Part shown: positions 39,061-47,601 of the stretch, in pieces
Position numbering within the stretch: the stretch's first letter is position 1
Layout: every line of letters begins with the position of its first letter
From: Xanthomonas hydrangeae
Lineage (GTDB): Bacteria > Pseudomonadota > Gammaproteobacteria > Xanthomonadales > Xanthomonadaceae
Length of the DNA stretch: 64,000 bases
NCBI GenBank assembly: GCA_905142475.1
Contig: LR990730.1
Coordinates: forward strand, 3,658,001-3,722,000
Direction: 5' to 3'
Program-made: the position numbers and the translations under genes
The notes under the pieces: model-generated
What the model saw: the letters and a program-made list of their open reading frames with translations, nothing else
Databases searched by the model: none
What the model was told of the DNA's origin: nothing

Positions 39061-39223
39061 GGAGTGGCTGGTCTGCGGTTTGGCTGCAAGGCCCTTGCCC
39101 GCCCACCGTCGCGGGACACGCCGCAAGTACGTCCTTGTAGGCTCTTACGCGGCATCCATGCCGCGTAAGGTCCCGCGACGGTGAGCAGGCAAGGACCCGT
39201 CGAGATGGTCGGTGTGCATGGTT
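39061..39223 (-). repeat. Composite repeat, copy B: nested hairpin with one 69-bp unit
   Basis: Reverse orientation relative to copy A. The core palindrome arms are 39145-39155 and 39158-39168, enclosed by longer complementary arms (CTTGCCCGCCCACCGTCGC type). Only one tandem unit is present. It lies about 90 bases after the katG stop. Confidence 0.85.
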
Positions 39224-39393
39224 AAGAGCAGAGCATGATGCGCTGGGCGGATTACTGTGCGGCTTGCACCACCTACCTGGCGCCAAACGTGGCCAACATC
39301 GCCACCACGCGACCGCCGGCCAGGTCTTGTGAGCCGTTCTCAAGCTTCTGATCGATGGTCATGCACCTGGATGCATCGCACACCGCAACAGAA

Positions 39394-39428
39394 AACGGCG
39401 CTTCCCACCTCAATGGGGAAGCGCCGTT
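39394..39428 (-). terminator. Intrinsic terminator after hslR
   Basis: Perfect 13-base stem (39394-39406 / 39416-39428) with a 9-base loop. On the minus strand it is followed by TTTTC. It lies 81 bases beyond the hslR stop. On the plus strand CTTTCTT follows, so it may work both ways. Confidence 0.8.
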
Positions 39429-39508
39429 CTTTCTTGAGTGAACGACACGACGTAGGCACAGGCGCTTCTGTTTCCACCATCCAATTCGCAGCGGGCAACA
39501 ACGCAGTG

Positions 39509-39916
39509 CTACAACGCGTCGATATCGCCCAGCGCGTTGATCAGGCGGCGGGCGCGCTTGTCCGGCTTGCCCTCGGGTGCGCGATAGCCGGTGCGTTCGG
39601 CGGCACGCTGCAGCCGCCATTGCGCACGCGCCTCGCGCGAGGCATCGCTTTCCAGGTACAGCGTCTGTGCGATCGGTGCCGGGCCGCGCACATCGCTCAG
39701 CGCGGCGACGGTGATCTCGAAGATTTCACCGCCACGGTCGATACGCAGTTGCTCGCCGCTGCGCAGTGTGCGCGACGGCTTGGGCCGCTGGCCGGCGACA
39801 TCCACCTTGCCGTTGTCCACCGCCGTCTTGGCCAGGCTGCGGGTCTTGAAGAAGCGTGCTGCCCACAGCCACACATCCAGCCTGACCGTCGTCGCTTGTT
39901 CCACCAATTGAGTCAT
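39509..39916 (-). CDS. hslR: Ribosome-associated heat-shock protein Hsp15 (S4 RNA-binding)
   Basis: 135 residues, normal for Hsp15. The S4 domain occupies ~10-75: VRLDVWLWAARFFKTRSLAKTAV, GKVDVAGQRPKPSRTLRSGE. A basic C-terminal tail (AERTGYRAPEGKPDKRARR) follows, as in HslR. It rescues stalled 50S subunits carrying nascent chains after heat shock. It is a single gene ending before a clear terminator and divergent from the MATE gene. Confidence 0.92.
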   Translation of the reverse strand: MTQLVEQATTVRLDVWLWAARFFKTRSLAKTAVDNGKVDVAGQRPKPSRTLRSGEQLRIDRGGEIFEITVAALSDVRGPAPIAQTLYLESDASREARAQWRLQRAAERTGYRAPEGKPDKRARRLINALGDIDAL

Positions 39917-40236
39917 CGCGCTGTACTTGCCATTGGGTCCATGGGCTGCATGCCGGTGCGGTCATCGCGCTGCATCGGCGCGGTGCAACCGGCTGCATCG
40001 AGCGAGAAATATCTGGGCAACCGCGCCGGAACTCAAGCGCTACCGCCAGCCAGACCCAGCCTGCCTGCCGCACGCTGGCTGACCAATACAGGCAGAGCTG
40101 CATAGCCCGTGTGCTGCCCCGTGACATCGGCATGGCGAGCTCGCTTTTCCACGGCTGTTGAGATTCGCCAGGCGACCGCACGCGGCACACACGCCAGTGC
40201 TAGTGTTCGCAGCTTCCGCACCACGGCGCGTCTGCA
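39917..40236. other. Divergent spacer between hslR and the MATE gene
   Basis: 320 bases holding both promoters. No coding frame, palindrome or known operator stood out. Confidence 0.45.
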
Positions 40237-41712
40237 ATGCCCAAATCCGCTGTCCTGACCGAAGGCCCGATCGGCAAGAATCTGCTGCTGTTCGCACTGC
40301 CGATCCTGGCGGGCAATATCGCCCAGTCGCTCAACGGCTCGATCAATGCGATCTGGGTCGGCCGCTACCTCGGCGAGGCGGCACTGACTGCCGCAGCCAA
40401 CGCCAACAGCATCATGTTCTTCCTGATCGGCTCGGTGTTCGGCATCGGCATGGCCTCGACCATCCTGATCGGCCAGGCGATGGGCGCGCGCGACATCGCG
40501 CAGGCACGCAAGGCCATGGGCACCAGCGCCAGTTTCTTCGGCGGCCTGTCGGCAGCGATTGCGGTCTTCGGCTGGTTTCTGGCGCCGCATCTATTGACCG
40601 CGATGGGCACACCACCGGCGTCGCAGACATTGGCCGAGGAGTACCTGCGCGTCATCTTCCTGGCGATGCCGCTGATCTATGTATTCGCGTTTTTGTCGGC
40701 GGCACTGCGCGGCACCGGCGATGCGCGCACACCGTTCCGCTTTTTGCTGGTGTCGGTGGTGCTGGACATCGTGTTCAATCCATTGCTGATCTTCGGTCTC
40801 GGCCCGTTTCCGGCACTCGGCATTGCCGGTGCGGCCTGGGCCACACTGCTGGCGCAGGTGGTCGCACTCGGCGGGTTGCTGCTGTATTTACGCAAAAAAC
40901 GCCACGTCCTGTGGTTGGGGCGCGGCGATCTGCAGCTGTTTCGGATCTCGCCGACGATCCTGCGCGCGCTCATCGTCAAAGGCGTGCCGATGGGCCTGCA
41001 GATGGTGCTGATCTCGCTGTCCATGATCGCGATGATGACGCTGGTCAACGGCTTCGGCACCGACACTGCAGCCGCTTACGGCGCAGCGCTGCAGCTATGG
41101 ACGTATGTGCAGATGCCGGCGATGGCGCTGGGCGCTGCCTGCTCCACGATGGCGGCGCAGAATGTGGGCGCGGGATTGTGGAATCGCGTGGATGCGACCG
41201 CACGCACCGGCATCGTCGCCAACTTTTTGATGACCGGCATTCTGATCGTGCTGCTGATCCTGTTCGATCACTGGACGCTCGCGCTGTTCCTGCCGACCGA
41301 CAGCCCGACGCTGGAAGTGGCGCGGCATCTCAATCACATCGGCATCTGGTCGTTCCTGCTGTTCGGCGTGAGCTTCGTCATTTCCGGCGTGGTGCGCGCG
41401 ACCGGCGCGGTGATCCCGCCACTGCTGATCCTGGCATTCGGTCTGTGGGGCGTGCGCGTGCCGCTGGCGAACGCCTTGATCCCGCATCTGGGAGCCGACG
41501 GCATCTGGTGGAGCCTTCCGATCAGTTCGGTCTGCTCGATGCTGCTGTCGCTGGCGTATTACCGCTGGGGCGGCTGGCGCAAGGCGCGCATGTTGACCAC
41601 GCCTGCGGATCCGGCGGAGCTAGCGGCCGCTGCGGAGGTTCCGGCACACCCGGCTTCGCCGGTCGCCGATACGGCACCGTTGACGGAATTGCCGAGGCCT
41701 CGCCAGCGCTGA
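40237..41712 (+). CDS. MATE-family multidrug efflux transporter
   Basis: 491 residues with about twelve membrane segments in two related halves. MATE features include NIAQSLNGSINAIWVGRYLG near the start, the GIGMASTILIGQAMGARD loop after TM2, and AALRGTGDARTPF. In the second half QMPAMALGAACSTMAAQNVGAG mirrors the first. It exports cationic or aromatic compounds in exchange for Na+ or H+. The substrate is unknown. No regulator gene is adjacent. Confidence 0.92.
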   Translation: MPKSAVLTEGPIGKNLLLFALPILAGNIAQSLNGSINAIWVGRYLGEAALTAAANANSIMFFLIGSVFGIGMASTILIGQAMGARDIAQARKAMGTSASFFGGLSAAIAVFGWFLAPHLLTAMGTPPASQTLAEEYLRVIFLAMPLIYVFAFLSAALRGTGDARTPFRFLLVSVVLDIVFNPLLIFGLGPFPALGIAGAAWATLLAQVVALGGLLLYLRKKRHVLWLGRGDLQLFRISPTILRALIVKGVPMGLQMVLISLSMIAMMTLVNGFGTDTAAAYGAALQLWTYVQMPAMALGAACSTMAAQNVGAGLWNRVDATARTGIVANFLMTGILIVLLILFDHWTLALFLPTDSPTLEVARHLNHIGIWSFLLFGVSFVISGVVRATGAVIPPLLILAFGLWGVRVPLANALIPHLGADGIWWSLPISSVCSMLLSLAYYRWGGWRKARMLTTPADPAELAAAAEVPAHPASPVADTAPLTELPRPRQR

Positions 41713-41808
41713 TGTCGACTGGCTTTACCGAGAACACACGCTCGCGCGCCCACACGTTCCCGCGAACGTTGTGGGATCACCACCTGCCGAATCCCGATTC
41801 CCGTAACG

Positions 41809-41836
41809 CAAACGGCCGCCCGAGGGCGGCCGTTTG
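41809..41836 (-). terminator. Terminator hairpin after rplS
   Basis: 13-base inverted repeat (41809-41821 / 41824-41836) with a GC-rich core, 30 bases past the rplS stop and just beyond a GAATCCCGATTCCC spacer. The T-tract is short, so termination strength is uncertain. Confidence 0.65.
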
Positions 41837-41866
41837 GCAGTGGCAGAAACAACCTGCCAGTGTGAC

Positions 41867-42274
41867 TTACTGAGCCTTGGCAGCAGCCTGGCGAGCAGCC
41901 TTGGCCTGCGCAGCGGCGGCCAGATCTTCCTTGATGCGGGCAGCCTTGCCTTCCAGACCACGCAGGTAGTACAGCTTGCCGGCACGGACCTTACCGCGGC
42001 GCTTCACTTCGACCGAATCGATGATGGCGCTGTGGGTCTGGAACACGCGCTCGACGCCGAAGCCGTGCGAGATCTTGCGCACGGTGAACGCGGAGTTCAG
42101 GCCGGCATTCTTGGTACCGATCACCACGCCCTCATAGGCCTGCACGCGCTCGCGGTTGCCTTCCTTCACCTTGACGTTCACCACAACGGTGTCGCCCTGG
42201 TTGAATTCCGGCAGCTGGCGCTGAATCTGGGCGGCTTCGAAGTCAGCCAGGATGGTCTTGTTGAGTTTGCTCAT
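41867..42274 (-). CDS. rplS: 50S ribosomal protein L19
   Basis: 135 residues from ATG 42274 ([13 protein letters not shown]). [41 protein letters not shown] and [21 protein letters not shown] are textbook L19. An Ala-rich extension at the C-terminus is common in this group. The longer open frame upstream is not coding. It is the last gene of the rpsP-rimM-trmD-rplS cluster. Confidence 0.98.
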   Translation of the reverse strand: MSKLNKTILADFEAAQIQRQLPEFNQGDTVVVNVKVKEGNRERVQAYEGVVIGTKNAGLNSAFTVRKISHGFGVERVFQTHSAIIDSVEVKRRGKVRAGKLYYLRGLEGKAARIKEDLAAAAQAKAARQAAAKAQ

Positions 42275-42418
42275 GATGGGCACCGCGTGTCTGGTGATAT
42301 TGGACCGGCAGTCGCCGCACGGCGATTGCTCGAGGTTCGTAGGAGGGCCAGACGCAAGGCTGGCCAGCAAGCCGCATATTGTACCCCAATCAATGCTGCA
42401 AGAGCTAGGGGTGAGCCC

Positions 42419-43192
42419 TTATTTCTCGTCGCCGGGTTTATCGTCGCCTGCGGCGAGTTCGCGACGAAATTCCTCCAGCAGACGGCGATCGTTCTTGTCC
42501 AACCCGGCCTCGTCGAGCAGATCGGGACGACGCAACCAGGTCCGGCCCAGCGACTGCTGCCGGCGCCAGCGCGCGATCGCAGCGTGATTGCCCGAGCGCA
42601 GCACCTCCGGCACATCGCCCCAGTCATGGGTCGAGGGATGGCTATAGTGCGGGCAATCCAGCAGACCCTGCGGACCTTCGAAACTGTCCTGGGCCGCAGA
42701 TTCGGCGTCGTTCAACACGCCCTCCTGCAACCGCGTCACCACATCCACCAGCACCGCTGCGCCAAGCTCGCCACCGGACAACACGTAGTCGCCGATGGAG
42801 ATTTCCATATCCACCGCCTGCGCCAGAAACCGCTCGTCCACGCCTTCGTAGCGCCCGCACACCAACACCATGCGTGGCAACTGCGCCAGCTCGCGGGCAA
42901 GCGGCTGGGTCAGCGGCCGCCCCTGCGGGCTGAGGTAGATCACCGGTGCGGGGCGCGTGTCTGCGGCTTGCACCGCAGCCAGACAGGCCCGCAACGGCTC
43001 GATCAACATCACCATGCCGGGCCCGCCACCGAACGGACGGTCGTCCACCCGGCGGTAGTTGCCCTGCGCATGCTCGCGCGGATTCCAGCCCTGCAGTTCC
43101 AGCAAGCCACGCTCCTGCGCCCGCCCGACCACGCCGAACGCCGCGCATTGCGCGATGAACTCGGGGAACAGGCTGATGACGTCGATGCGCAC
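42419..43192 (-). CDS. trmD: tRNA (guanine-N1-)-methyltransferase TrmD
   Basis: 257 residues from GTG 43192, the start that gives the family N-terminus (V/M)[11 protein letters not shown]. No ATG exists at this point; the upstream frame crosses the spacer repeat. The deep-knot SAM site shows YLSPQGRPL and [12 protein letters not shown], followed by [11 protein letters not shown]. It methylates G37 of tRNAs to prevent frameshifting. It is third in the rpsP-rimM-trmD-rplS order. Confidence 0.96.
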   Translation of the reverse strand: MRIDVISLFPEFIAQCAAFGVVGRAQERGLLELQGWNPREHAQGNYRRVDDRPFGGGPGMVMLIEPLRACLAAVQAADTRPAPVIYLSPQGRPLTQPLARELAQLPRMVLVCGRYEGVDERFLAQAVDMEISIGDYVLSGGELGAAVLVDVVTRLQEGVLNDAESAAQDSFEGPQGLLDCPHYSHPSTHDWGDVPEVLRSGNHAAIARWRRQQSLGRTWLRRPDLLDEAGLDKNDRRLLEEFRRELAAGDDKPGDEK

Positions 43193-43196
43193 TGGC

Positions 43197-43227
43197 GGGG
43201 AGTCGGGAATCGGGATCGGGGAATGGG
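43197..43227. repeat. GGGAATCGGG-type spacer repeat inside the rimM-trmD interval
   Basis: Run of GGGAGTCGGGAATCGGG followed by ATCGGGGAATGGG immediately upstream of the trmD GTG start. It belongs to the same family as runs at 35428, 41788 and 49068. Confidence 0.65.
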
Positions 43228-43264
43228 TAAAGCAAGAGCAGAGCAACGCGATGCGCCATTCCGA

Positions 43265-43777
43265 TCAGAAATCCGGGTCCCAGTCCACCACGATCAGGTT
43301 GGCCTCGAAGTCGACCGACTTGACGAAATCCGGCAGCACGAATGGCACCAGCCGTTCGCGATCGCCGCGCACCACCATCACGTCATTGGAGCCGGTAGAG
43401 AACAGATGCGACACCGTGCCGAGCTTGACGCCCTCGACGGTTTCCACCTGCAGCTCTTCCAGATCCACCCAATAATATTCATCGGGCTTGGGTGGCGGCA
43501 GTACGCTGCGCGAGACGTAAATCTCGATCCCGTGCATGGCTTCGACGGTGTCGCGATCGGAAACATTGGGGAATGTTGCGACCAGATGCTTGCCCTGATC
43601 GCGCCCGCGCGCTCCGTTCAGTGTCGACTCCTCACCCGAAGGCGTACGCAGAATCCACGGTTGGTACCGGAAGATTGCGCTACGCGGCTCGGTCCAGGAC
43701 TCGATCTTGAGTTCGCCCTTGACACCGAAAGCGCCGGCAACCCTGCCCAGCAGGATACGGCGCTCGGTCTGTTTCAT
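43265..43777 (-). CDS. rimM: Ribosome maturation factor RimM
   Basis: 170 residues. The N-terminal barrel begins [24 protein letters not shown]. The C-terminal PRC barrel has [37 protein letters not shown] and the ending VDWDPDF. It assists 16S rRNA 3' domain assembly through S19. Its ATG is 41 bases after the rpsP stop. Confidence 0.96.
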   Translation of the reverse strand: MKQTERRILLGRVAGAFGVKGELKIESWTEPRSAIFRYQPWILRTPSGEESTLNGARGRDQGKHLVATFPNVSDRDTVEAMHGIEIYVSRSVLPPPKPDEYYWVDLEELQVETVEGVKLGTVSHLFSTGSNDVMVVRGDRERLVPFVLPDFVKSVDFEANLIVVDWDPDF

Positions 43778-43818
43778 CTGCGTCAGCTAGGCCGAGCGAT
43801 GCGCTCGGCCCTCCCAAA

Positions 43819-44079
43819 TCAGGCCGCAGCGGCCTGAGGCTTGGATGCTTCACGATACAGGTTACGCACCTTGTCGGTCAGCTGTGCGCCCTGGCCGACC
43901 CAATGGTCGACGCGCGCGATATCCAGCACGACGCGCGGTTCTGCGCCCTGTGCAACCGGGTTGTAGTAACCCAGACGCTCGATGTTGCGGCCGTCGCGCG
44001 CGCTGCGCACGTCGGTCACGATGATGTGGTAGAACGGACGCTTCTTGGCGCCGCCGCGGGTCAGTCGAATCTTGACCAT
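43819..44079 (-). CDS. rpsP: 30S ribosomal protein S16
   Basis: 86 residues. [34 protein letters not shown] and [14 protein letters not shown] match S16 throughout. It is the first gene of the cluster on the minus strand. The ~110 bases between it and pabC must carry its promoter. Confidence 0.98.
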   Translation of the reverse strand: MVKIRLTRGGAKKRPFYHIIVTDVRSARDGRNIERLGYYNPVAQGAEPRVVLDIARVDHWVGQGAQLTDKVRNLYREASKPQAAAA

Positions 44080-44190
44080 GGTGTCGTTTTCCTAAAGTTG
44101 CCCAGTCGCCAGAGTGGCGCGGTAAGCCGGCGATTATAGCGGGCACCGGCGGCGAAGCCAAGTCACCCGGTGACCGCCCCACGCCAAGCC

Positions 44191-44988
44191 TCAGATCGCT
44201 TGCCACGCATGGGTTTGCAGGGCCTGCTCCAGCAGCGGCAGCTGGGCTGCATGTGGGCCCCAGCGGGCCGGCCCCATCGCCACGATCGCCTGCTGCCCGC
44301 GCGCATTGCAGGCGAAGGCGCCATCGAAACGATCCAGTTCGTCCAGTTGCACCGGCCGCCGAATCTGGGTGATCCCCAGCGTTTCCAGCCCGGTCTGCAG
44401 CAATTGCTGACGCGTTCCCAGCAAGGCCGGGCCCTGCGGCCAGACCACGCCGCCGCGCTCCCACAAACCCAGATTCCAGAACGCACCTTCCAGCACCCTG
44501 CCCTGCGGATCCTGCAACACGACATCGTCGTGGTCGGCCTGCATCGCCAGGCGGCGCAGATGCAGCAGCGGAAACGTGCCGACATGCTTGAGTTCCGGCC
44601 GCTCGCGTACGTAATCGGTCACCTGCACGCGCAGCCCGGTCTCGGGCATGTCCGCTGGCGGCGACACCGCAACCAGCACGTCCAGCGCGACCTCGCGCAA
44701 GGGATCCCGAAAGTCGTAATCCTGCGCGAACACGGTGACGCGCAGGCTGGCATCGGCCATTGCCGAGGCTTCCAGCGCGACGTGCATTTGCAGACGCACT
44801 GCCTCCTGCGCCAGCTCCATGCCGAACAGCGCGCGACTGCCCTGCTGCAGACGCTGCAGATGCAGGTCCAGCCCGAGCGCGGCACTGCTGCGCACCTGTA
44901 GCGTGGTGAAGTGGCCGTAGTTGATCAGCGCGGCAGCCCCGAGCTGCGCCGCGCTGGCGGGTAGGCCATTGCAGAAGATCACCGACAT
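44191..44988 (-). CDS. pabC: Aminodeoxychorismate lyase (PLP fold type IV)
   Basis: 265 residues from ATG 44988. Family features: NYGHFTTLQVRSSAALGLDLHLQRLQQGSR, a candidate PLP lysine K134 in ELKHVGTFP, DDVVLQDPQGRVLEGAFWNL and LLGTRQQLL. It makes p-aminobenzoate for folate from aminodeoxychorismate. Branched-chain aminotransferase relatives share this fold, so the exact reaction is likely rather than certain. Its start overlaps the stop of the upstream monooxygenase gene by 10 bases. Confidence 0.83.
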   Translation of the reverse strand: MSVIFCNGLPASAAQLGAAALINYGHFTTLQVRSSAALGLDLHLQRLQQGSRALFGMELAQEAVRLQMHVALEASAMADASLRVTVFAQDYDFRDPLREVALDVLVAVSPPADMPETGLRVQVTDYVRERPELKHVGTFPLLHLRRLAMQADHDDVVLQDPQGRVLEGAFWNLGLWERGGVVWPQGPALLGTRQQLLQTGLETLGITQIRRPVQLDELDRFDGAFACNARGQQAIVAMGPARWGPHAAQLPLLEQALQTHAWQAI

Positions 44989-46076
44989 AACAGCGCCTGC
45001 GCGTTCGCCCACCACTGCGTGACCACCTGCGCGGCGGGCTGCGCGGGCGCCATCCAGGCCGATTGCCCGGCCCAGGCCTGCATGGCATCCAGGCGGTTGT
45101 CGCGCGCTGCGGCCTGGCGCATCGGCGCGGTCAGCGCGCGCTGCACCGGATACGGCGCGGGCGGCGGCGCATCTGCAGCACTGGCGGCGCGCAGATACGG
45201 CGTGACCAGCGCACGACCCAGCCGGCCGGAGAATGCGCGGGTCGGCTGGGTCTGTTCCGGTTCGGCCTGCATCAGTGCGTCGGCCCAGGCGCTCGGCAGC
45301 GCAGCCTCGGGCGTACGCAGCAGGCCGGTACCGATCTGCACCGCGCTCGCGCCCAGGGTCAGCGCCGCGGCAATGCCGCGTGCGCTGGCGATGCCGCCTG
45401 CGGCGATCACCGGGATGTGCAGGTGATCGACCAGTCGCGGTAACAAGGCGAACAATCCGGTCGTCTGGCGCTCGGCCTGGCTGGCATCGAATGCGCCGCG
45501 ATGGCCACCGGCTTCGGCCCCTTGTGCGACCACCGCATCGGCGCCTGCGGTCTGTGCCGCAAGCGCTTCGTCCAGTGTGGTGGCGCAGGCGAACCACGCG
45601 ATGCCGGCAGCCTTCAAACGCGCAACCTGGTCGGGCCGAAACAGCCCCATGATCGATGAGGCAACCGCAGGACGTGCGGCGAGCAAGGCCTCGAACTGTG
45701 CATCGAAGTCGGCTGGCGTTGCGTCGGCAGCGGCTGCAGAAACTGGCGGCCCCCACTGCGATAGAAATTCCCGCACGCACGCTTCCGCATCTGCGTTGCG
45801 TACCGGTGCAGGATCGGGAATCCATAGATTGATCTGCGCAGGCCCGGGGCTCGCGTCACGAAACGCCATCATCCATGCCACGATCTCCTGCGGCTGCGAC
45901 AACACCGCACCCATCGCGCCCATGCCACCGGCTTCGGCAACCGCCGTCGACAACGGCACCGGGCAGGCGCCGGCCATGGGGCTGAGCAGAATGGGAACGT
46001 CCAAGCCAAAACGCCGGCAAAAACGCGCGACGTTTGCGTACGGGCCATCCGACGCAAGCGACGGCGTCACCGACAC
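44979..46076 (-). CDS. Nitronate monooxygenase (2-nitropropane dioxygenase family)
   Basis: 365 residues from GTG 46076, which lies one base past the upstream stop (TGAGGTG). No nearby ATG fits. It is an FMN-dependent TIM barrel: VPILLSPMAGA, AGGMGAMGAVL, ADAVVAQGAEAGGHRG and IPVIAAGGIASARGIAAALTLGASAVQIGTGLL. It oxidises alkyl nitronates such as propionate-3-nitronate, a toxin made by plants and fungi. It lies between a DUF2314-ankyrin gene and pabC with overlapping ends, so probably one transcript; a metabolic link between them is not evident. Confidence 0.87.
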   Translation of the reverse strand: MSVTPSLASDGPYANVARFCRRFGLDVPILLSPMAGACPVPLSTAVAEAGGMGAMGAVLSQPQEIVAWMMAFRDASPGPAQINLWIPDPAPVRNADAEACVREFLSQWGPPVSAAAADATPADFDAQFEALLAARPAVASSIMGLFRPDQVARLKAAGIAWFACATTLDEALAAQTAGADAVVAQGAEAGGHRGAFDASQAERQTTGLFALLPRLVDHLHIPVIAAGGIASARGIAAALTLGASAVQIGTGLLRTPEAALPSAWADALMQAEPEQTQPTRAFSGRLGRALVTPYLRAASAADAPPPAPYPVQRALTAPMRQAAARDNRLDAMQAWAGQSAWMAPAQPAAQVVTQWWANAQALLCR

Positions 46077-46077
46077 C

Positions 46078-46908
46078 TCAGTGATCGCCTTGGAGAAGCT
46101 GCACGATTCTGGGCCATTGCATCTGTCGAGCCAGATCCAATGCCGTCCTGCCCGATGGCGTGCGCAGCGACGCATCCGCGCCGTGCTTCAGCAACAATGA
46201 CACCGGCTGATAGTTGCCCGCCAAGGCATCGCGCTGCAGGAGCGTCCAACCGGCGTCGTCGCGGAAATGCACCATGTCCGGCTGCTCGCGCAGGCCTTCG
46301 TCGAACTTCGCGCCCATGTTCTCGCTCATCGGATGCTCGCGCTCGGAAGGAGCCTGCTCCGTTGCAACGACCTGAGCCGGCTTGCTACCGAACATCTTGC
46401 CGAACAAGCCGCTTTTGCGCTCCGGCACAGGTGCAGGCACCAGGCGCACTACGCCCGGCTCACCGAAGTCCAGGCCCCACGCAGCGTCGTGCTCGGCGCG
46501 TTCGCCCTGCGACATCGTGCGACGCATCGCTGCAATGGTATGGCCGCCGTAGACCTGGCCATCGACCACGTACATCCAGTCTTCCAGGTCGGTGATCGGT
46601 GCAGACACGGCGTCACCGGCAGTGAGTCCTGCGATCCATTCCGGATCGTTGAGCAGGCTGCCGGAGACCTGCTCGCCATCGAACTGCACGTCGGAGATCC
46701 ACATATGCTCGTGCGAAGGCGCATCAATCGCGGAAGCATCGGTGGCGAAAGGCAGTTTCACTGCCGCCATCTCCAGGCCCGGCACGATGCGGCGATATTC
46801 CCAGGACAGTTCCCGCCAGAAAAACTTGAAGGTGTCGCGCGCCGCGGCGTAGGCCGCCTGCAGTGCAGCGTCTTCATCGTTTGCGAAATACATGCGGTTA
46901 TCGGTCAT
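46078..46908 (-). CDS. DUF2314 protein with C-terminal ankyrin repeats
   Basis: 276 residues. The N-terminal half matches DUF2314: FKFFWRELSWEYRRIVPGLEMAAVKLPF, MWISDVQFDGEQVSGSLLN, and DLEDWMYVVDGQVYGGHT. A charged linker with FGKMFGSKPAQ leads to ankyrin-type units at ~220-275 (DDAGWTLLQRDALAGNYQPVSLLLKHGADASLRTPSGRTALDLA). No signal peptide. Function unknown; the ankyrin part implies protein binding. It is the first gene of the group that includes the monooxygenase and pabC. Repeat copy C lies directly upstream. Confidence 0.85.
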   Translation of the reverse strand: MTDNRMYFANDEDAALQAAYAAARDTFKFFWRELSWEYRRIVPGLEMAAVKLPFATDASAIDAPSHEHMWISDVQFDGEQVSGSLLNDPEWIAGLTAGDAVSAPITDLEDWMYVVDGQVYGGHTIAAMRRTMSQGERAEHDAAWGLDFGEPGVVRLVPAPVPERKSGLFGKMFGSKPAQVVATEQAPSEREHPMSENMGAKFDEGLREQPDMVHFRDDAGWTLLQRDALAGNYQPVSLLLKHGADASLRTPSGRTALDLARQMQWPRIVQLLQGDH

Positions 46909-46965
46909 GGTTACCTCGACTAAGAGCCGCGGACAAAACTACTTCACGCCAGTCTACTGCAGGCC

Positions 46966-47330
46966 GGCTGATCTGCGGCCTGGCTGCGGGACCCTTGCCC
47001 GCCCACCATCGCGGGACACGCTGCAAGGCAAAGCGGCTGATCTGTGGCCTGGCTGCGGGGCCCTTGCCCGCCCACCATCGCGGGACACGCCGCAAGGCAG
47101 AGCGGCTGATCTGTGGCCTGGCTGCGGGGCCCTTGCCCGCCCACCATCGCGGGACACGCCGCAAGGCAGAGCGGCTGATCTGTGGCCTGGCTGCAGGGCC
47201 CTTGCCCGCCCACCATCGCGGGACACGCTGCAAGTACGTCCTTGTAAGCTCTTACGCGGCATCCATGCCGCGTAAGGTCCCGCGACGGTGGGCGGGCAAG
47301 GACCAGTCGAGATGGTCGATGTGCATGGCT
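46966..47330 (-). repeat. Composite repeat, copy C: nested hairpin plus four 69-bp units
   Basis: Four units recur with the GCGGGACACG landmark at 47011, 47080, 47149 and 47218, exactly 69 apart. The nested hairpin follows (core arms 47252-47262 and 47265-47275). Orientation is opposite to copy A. Internal units are nearly identical, which indicates recent expansion or homogenisation. Confidence 0.9.
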
Positions 47331-47360
47331 TTCAACAAAGCGACCAGCAACCTTTCTGGT

Positions 47361-47470
47361 GCGGCGCCCTCGCCGCTTGCGGGACCGTGTGGCGGCATGG
47401 ATGCCGCCACCGAGCCTACATGGATGTACTTGCGGCGTGTCCCGCGAGCGGTGAGGGCACCGCGCCCTCT
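47361..47470 (-). repeat. Diverged composite-repeat hairpin, copy D
   Basis: Reads on the plus strand like copy A. The core palindrome is TGGCGGCAT-GG-ATGCCGCCA (47390-47408). It retains the linker CCTACATGGATGTACTTGCGGCGTG. Its outer arms, CCTCGCCGCTTGCGGGAC and GTCCCGCGAGCGGTGAGG, differ in sequence from copies A-C but still pair. No 69-bp array. Confidence 0.7.
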
Positions 47471-47601
47471 CGACCCACGCAGCGTTTGATCTGGACCTCT
47501 GACTGCATACACGCAATCGCAGCTGCATCTACGCGATGCCCTACATTGCCAGCGCAGGGCCAGTGCGGCGCCGCGCTGGCCGCGTCAGCGCATCACTGAA
47601 C

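Noticed and set aside
46898..47528. Overlapping repetitive frames over repeat copy C
   Set aside because: Same tandem-repeat artefact; several frames are open at once on both strands.
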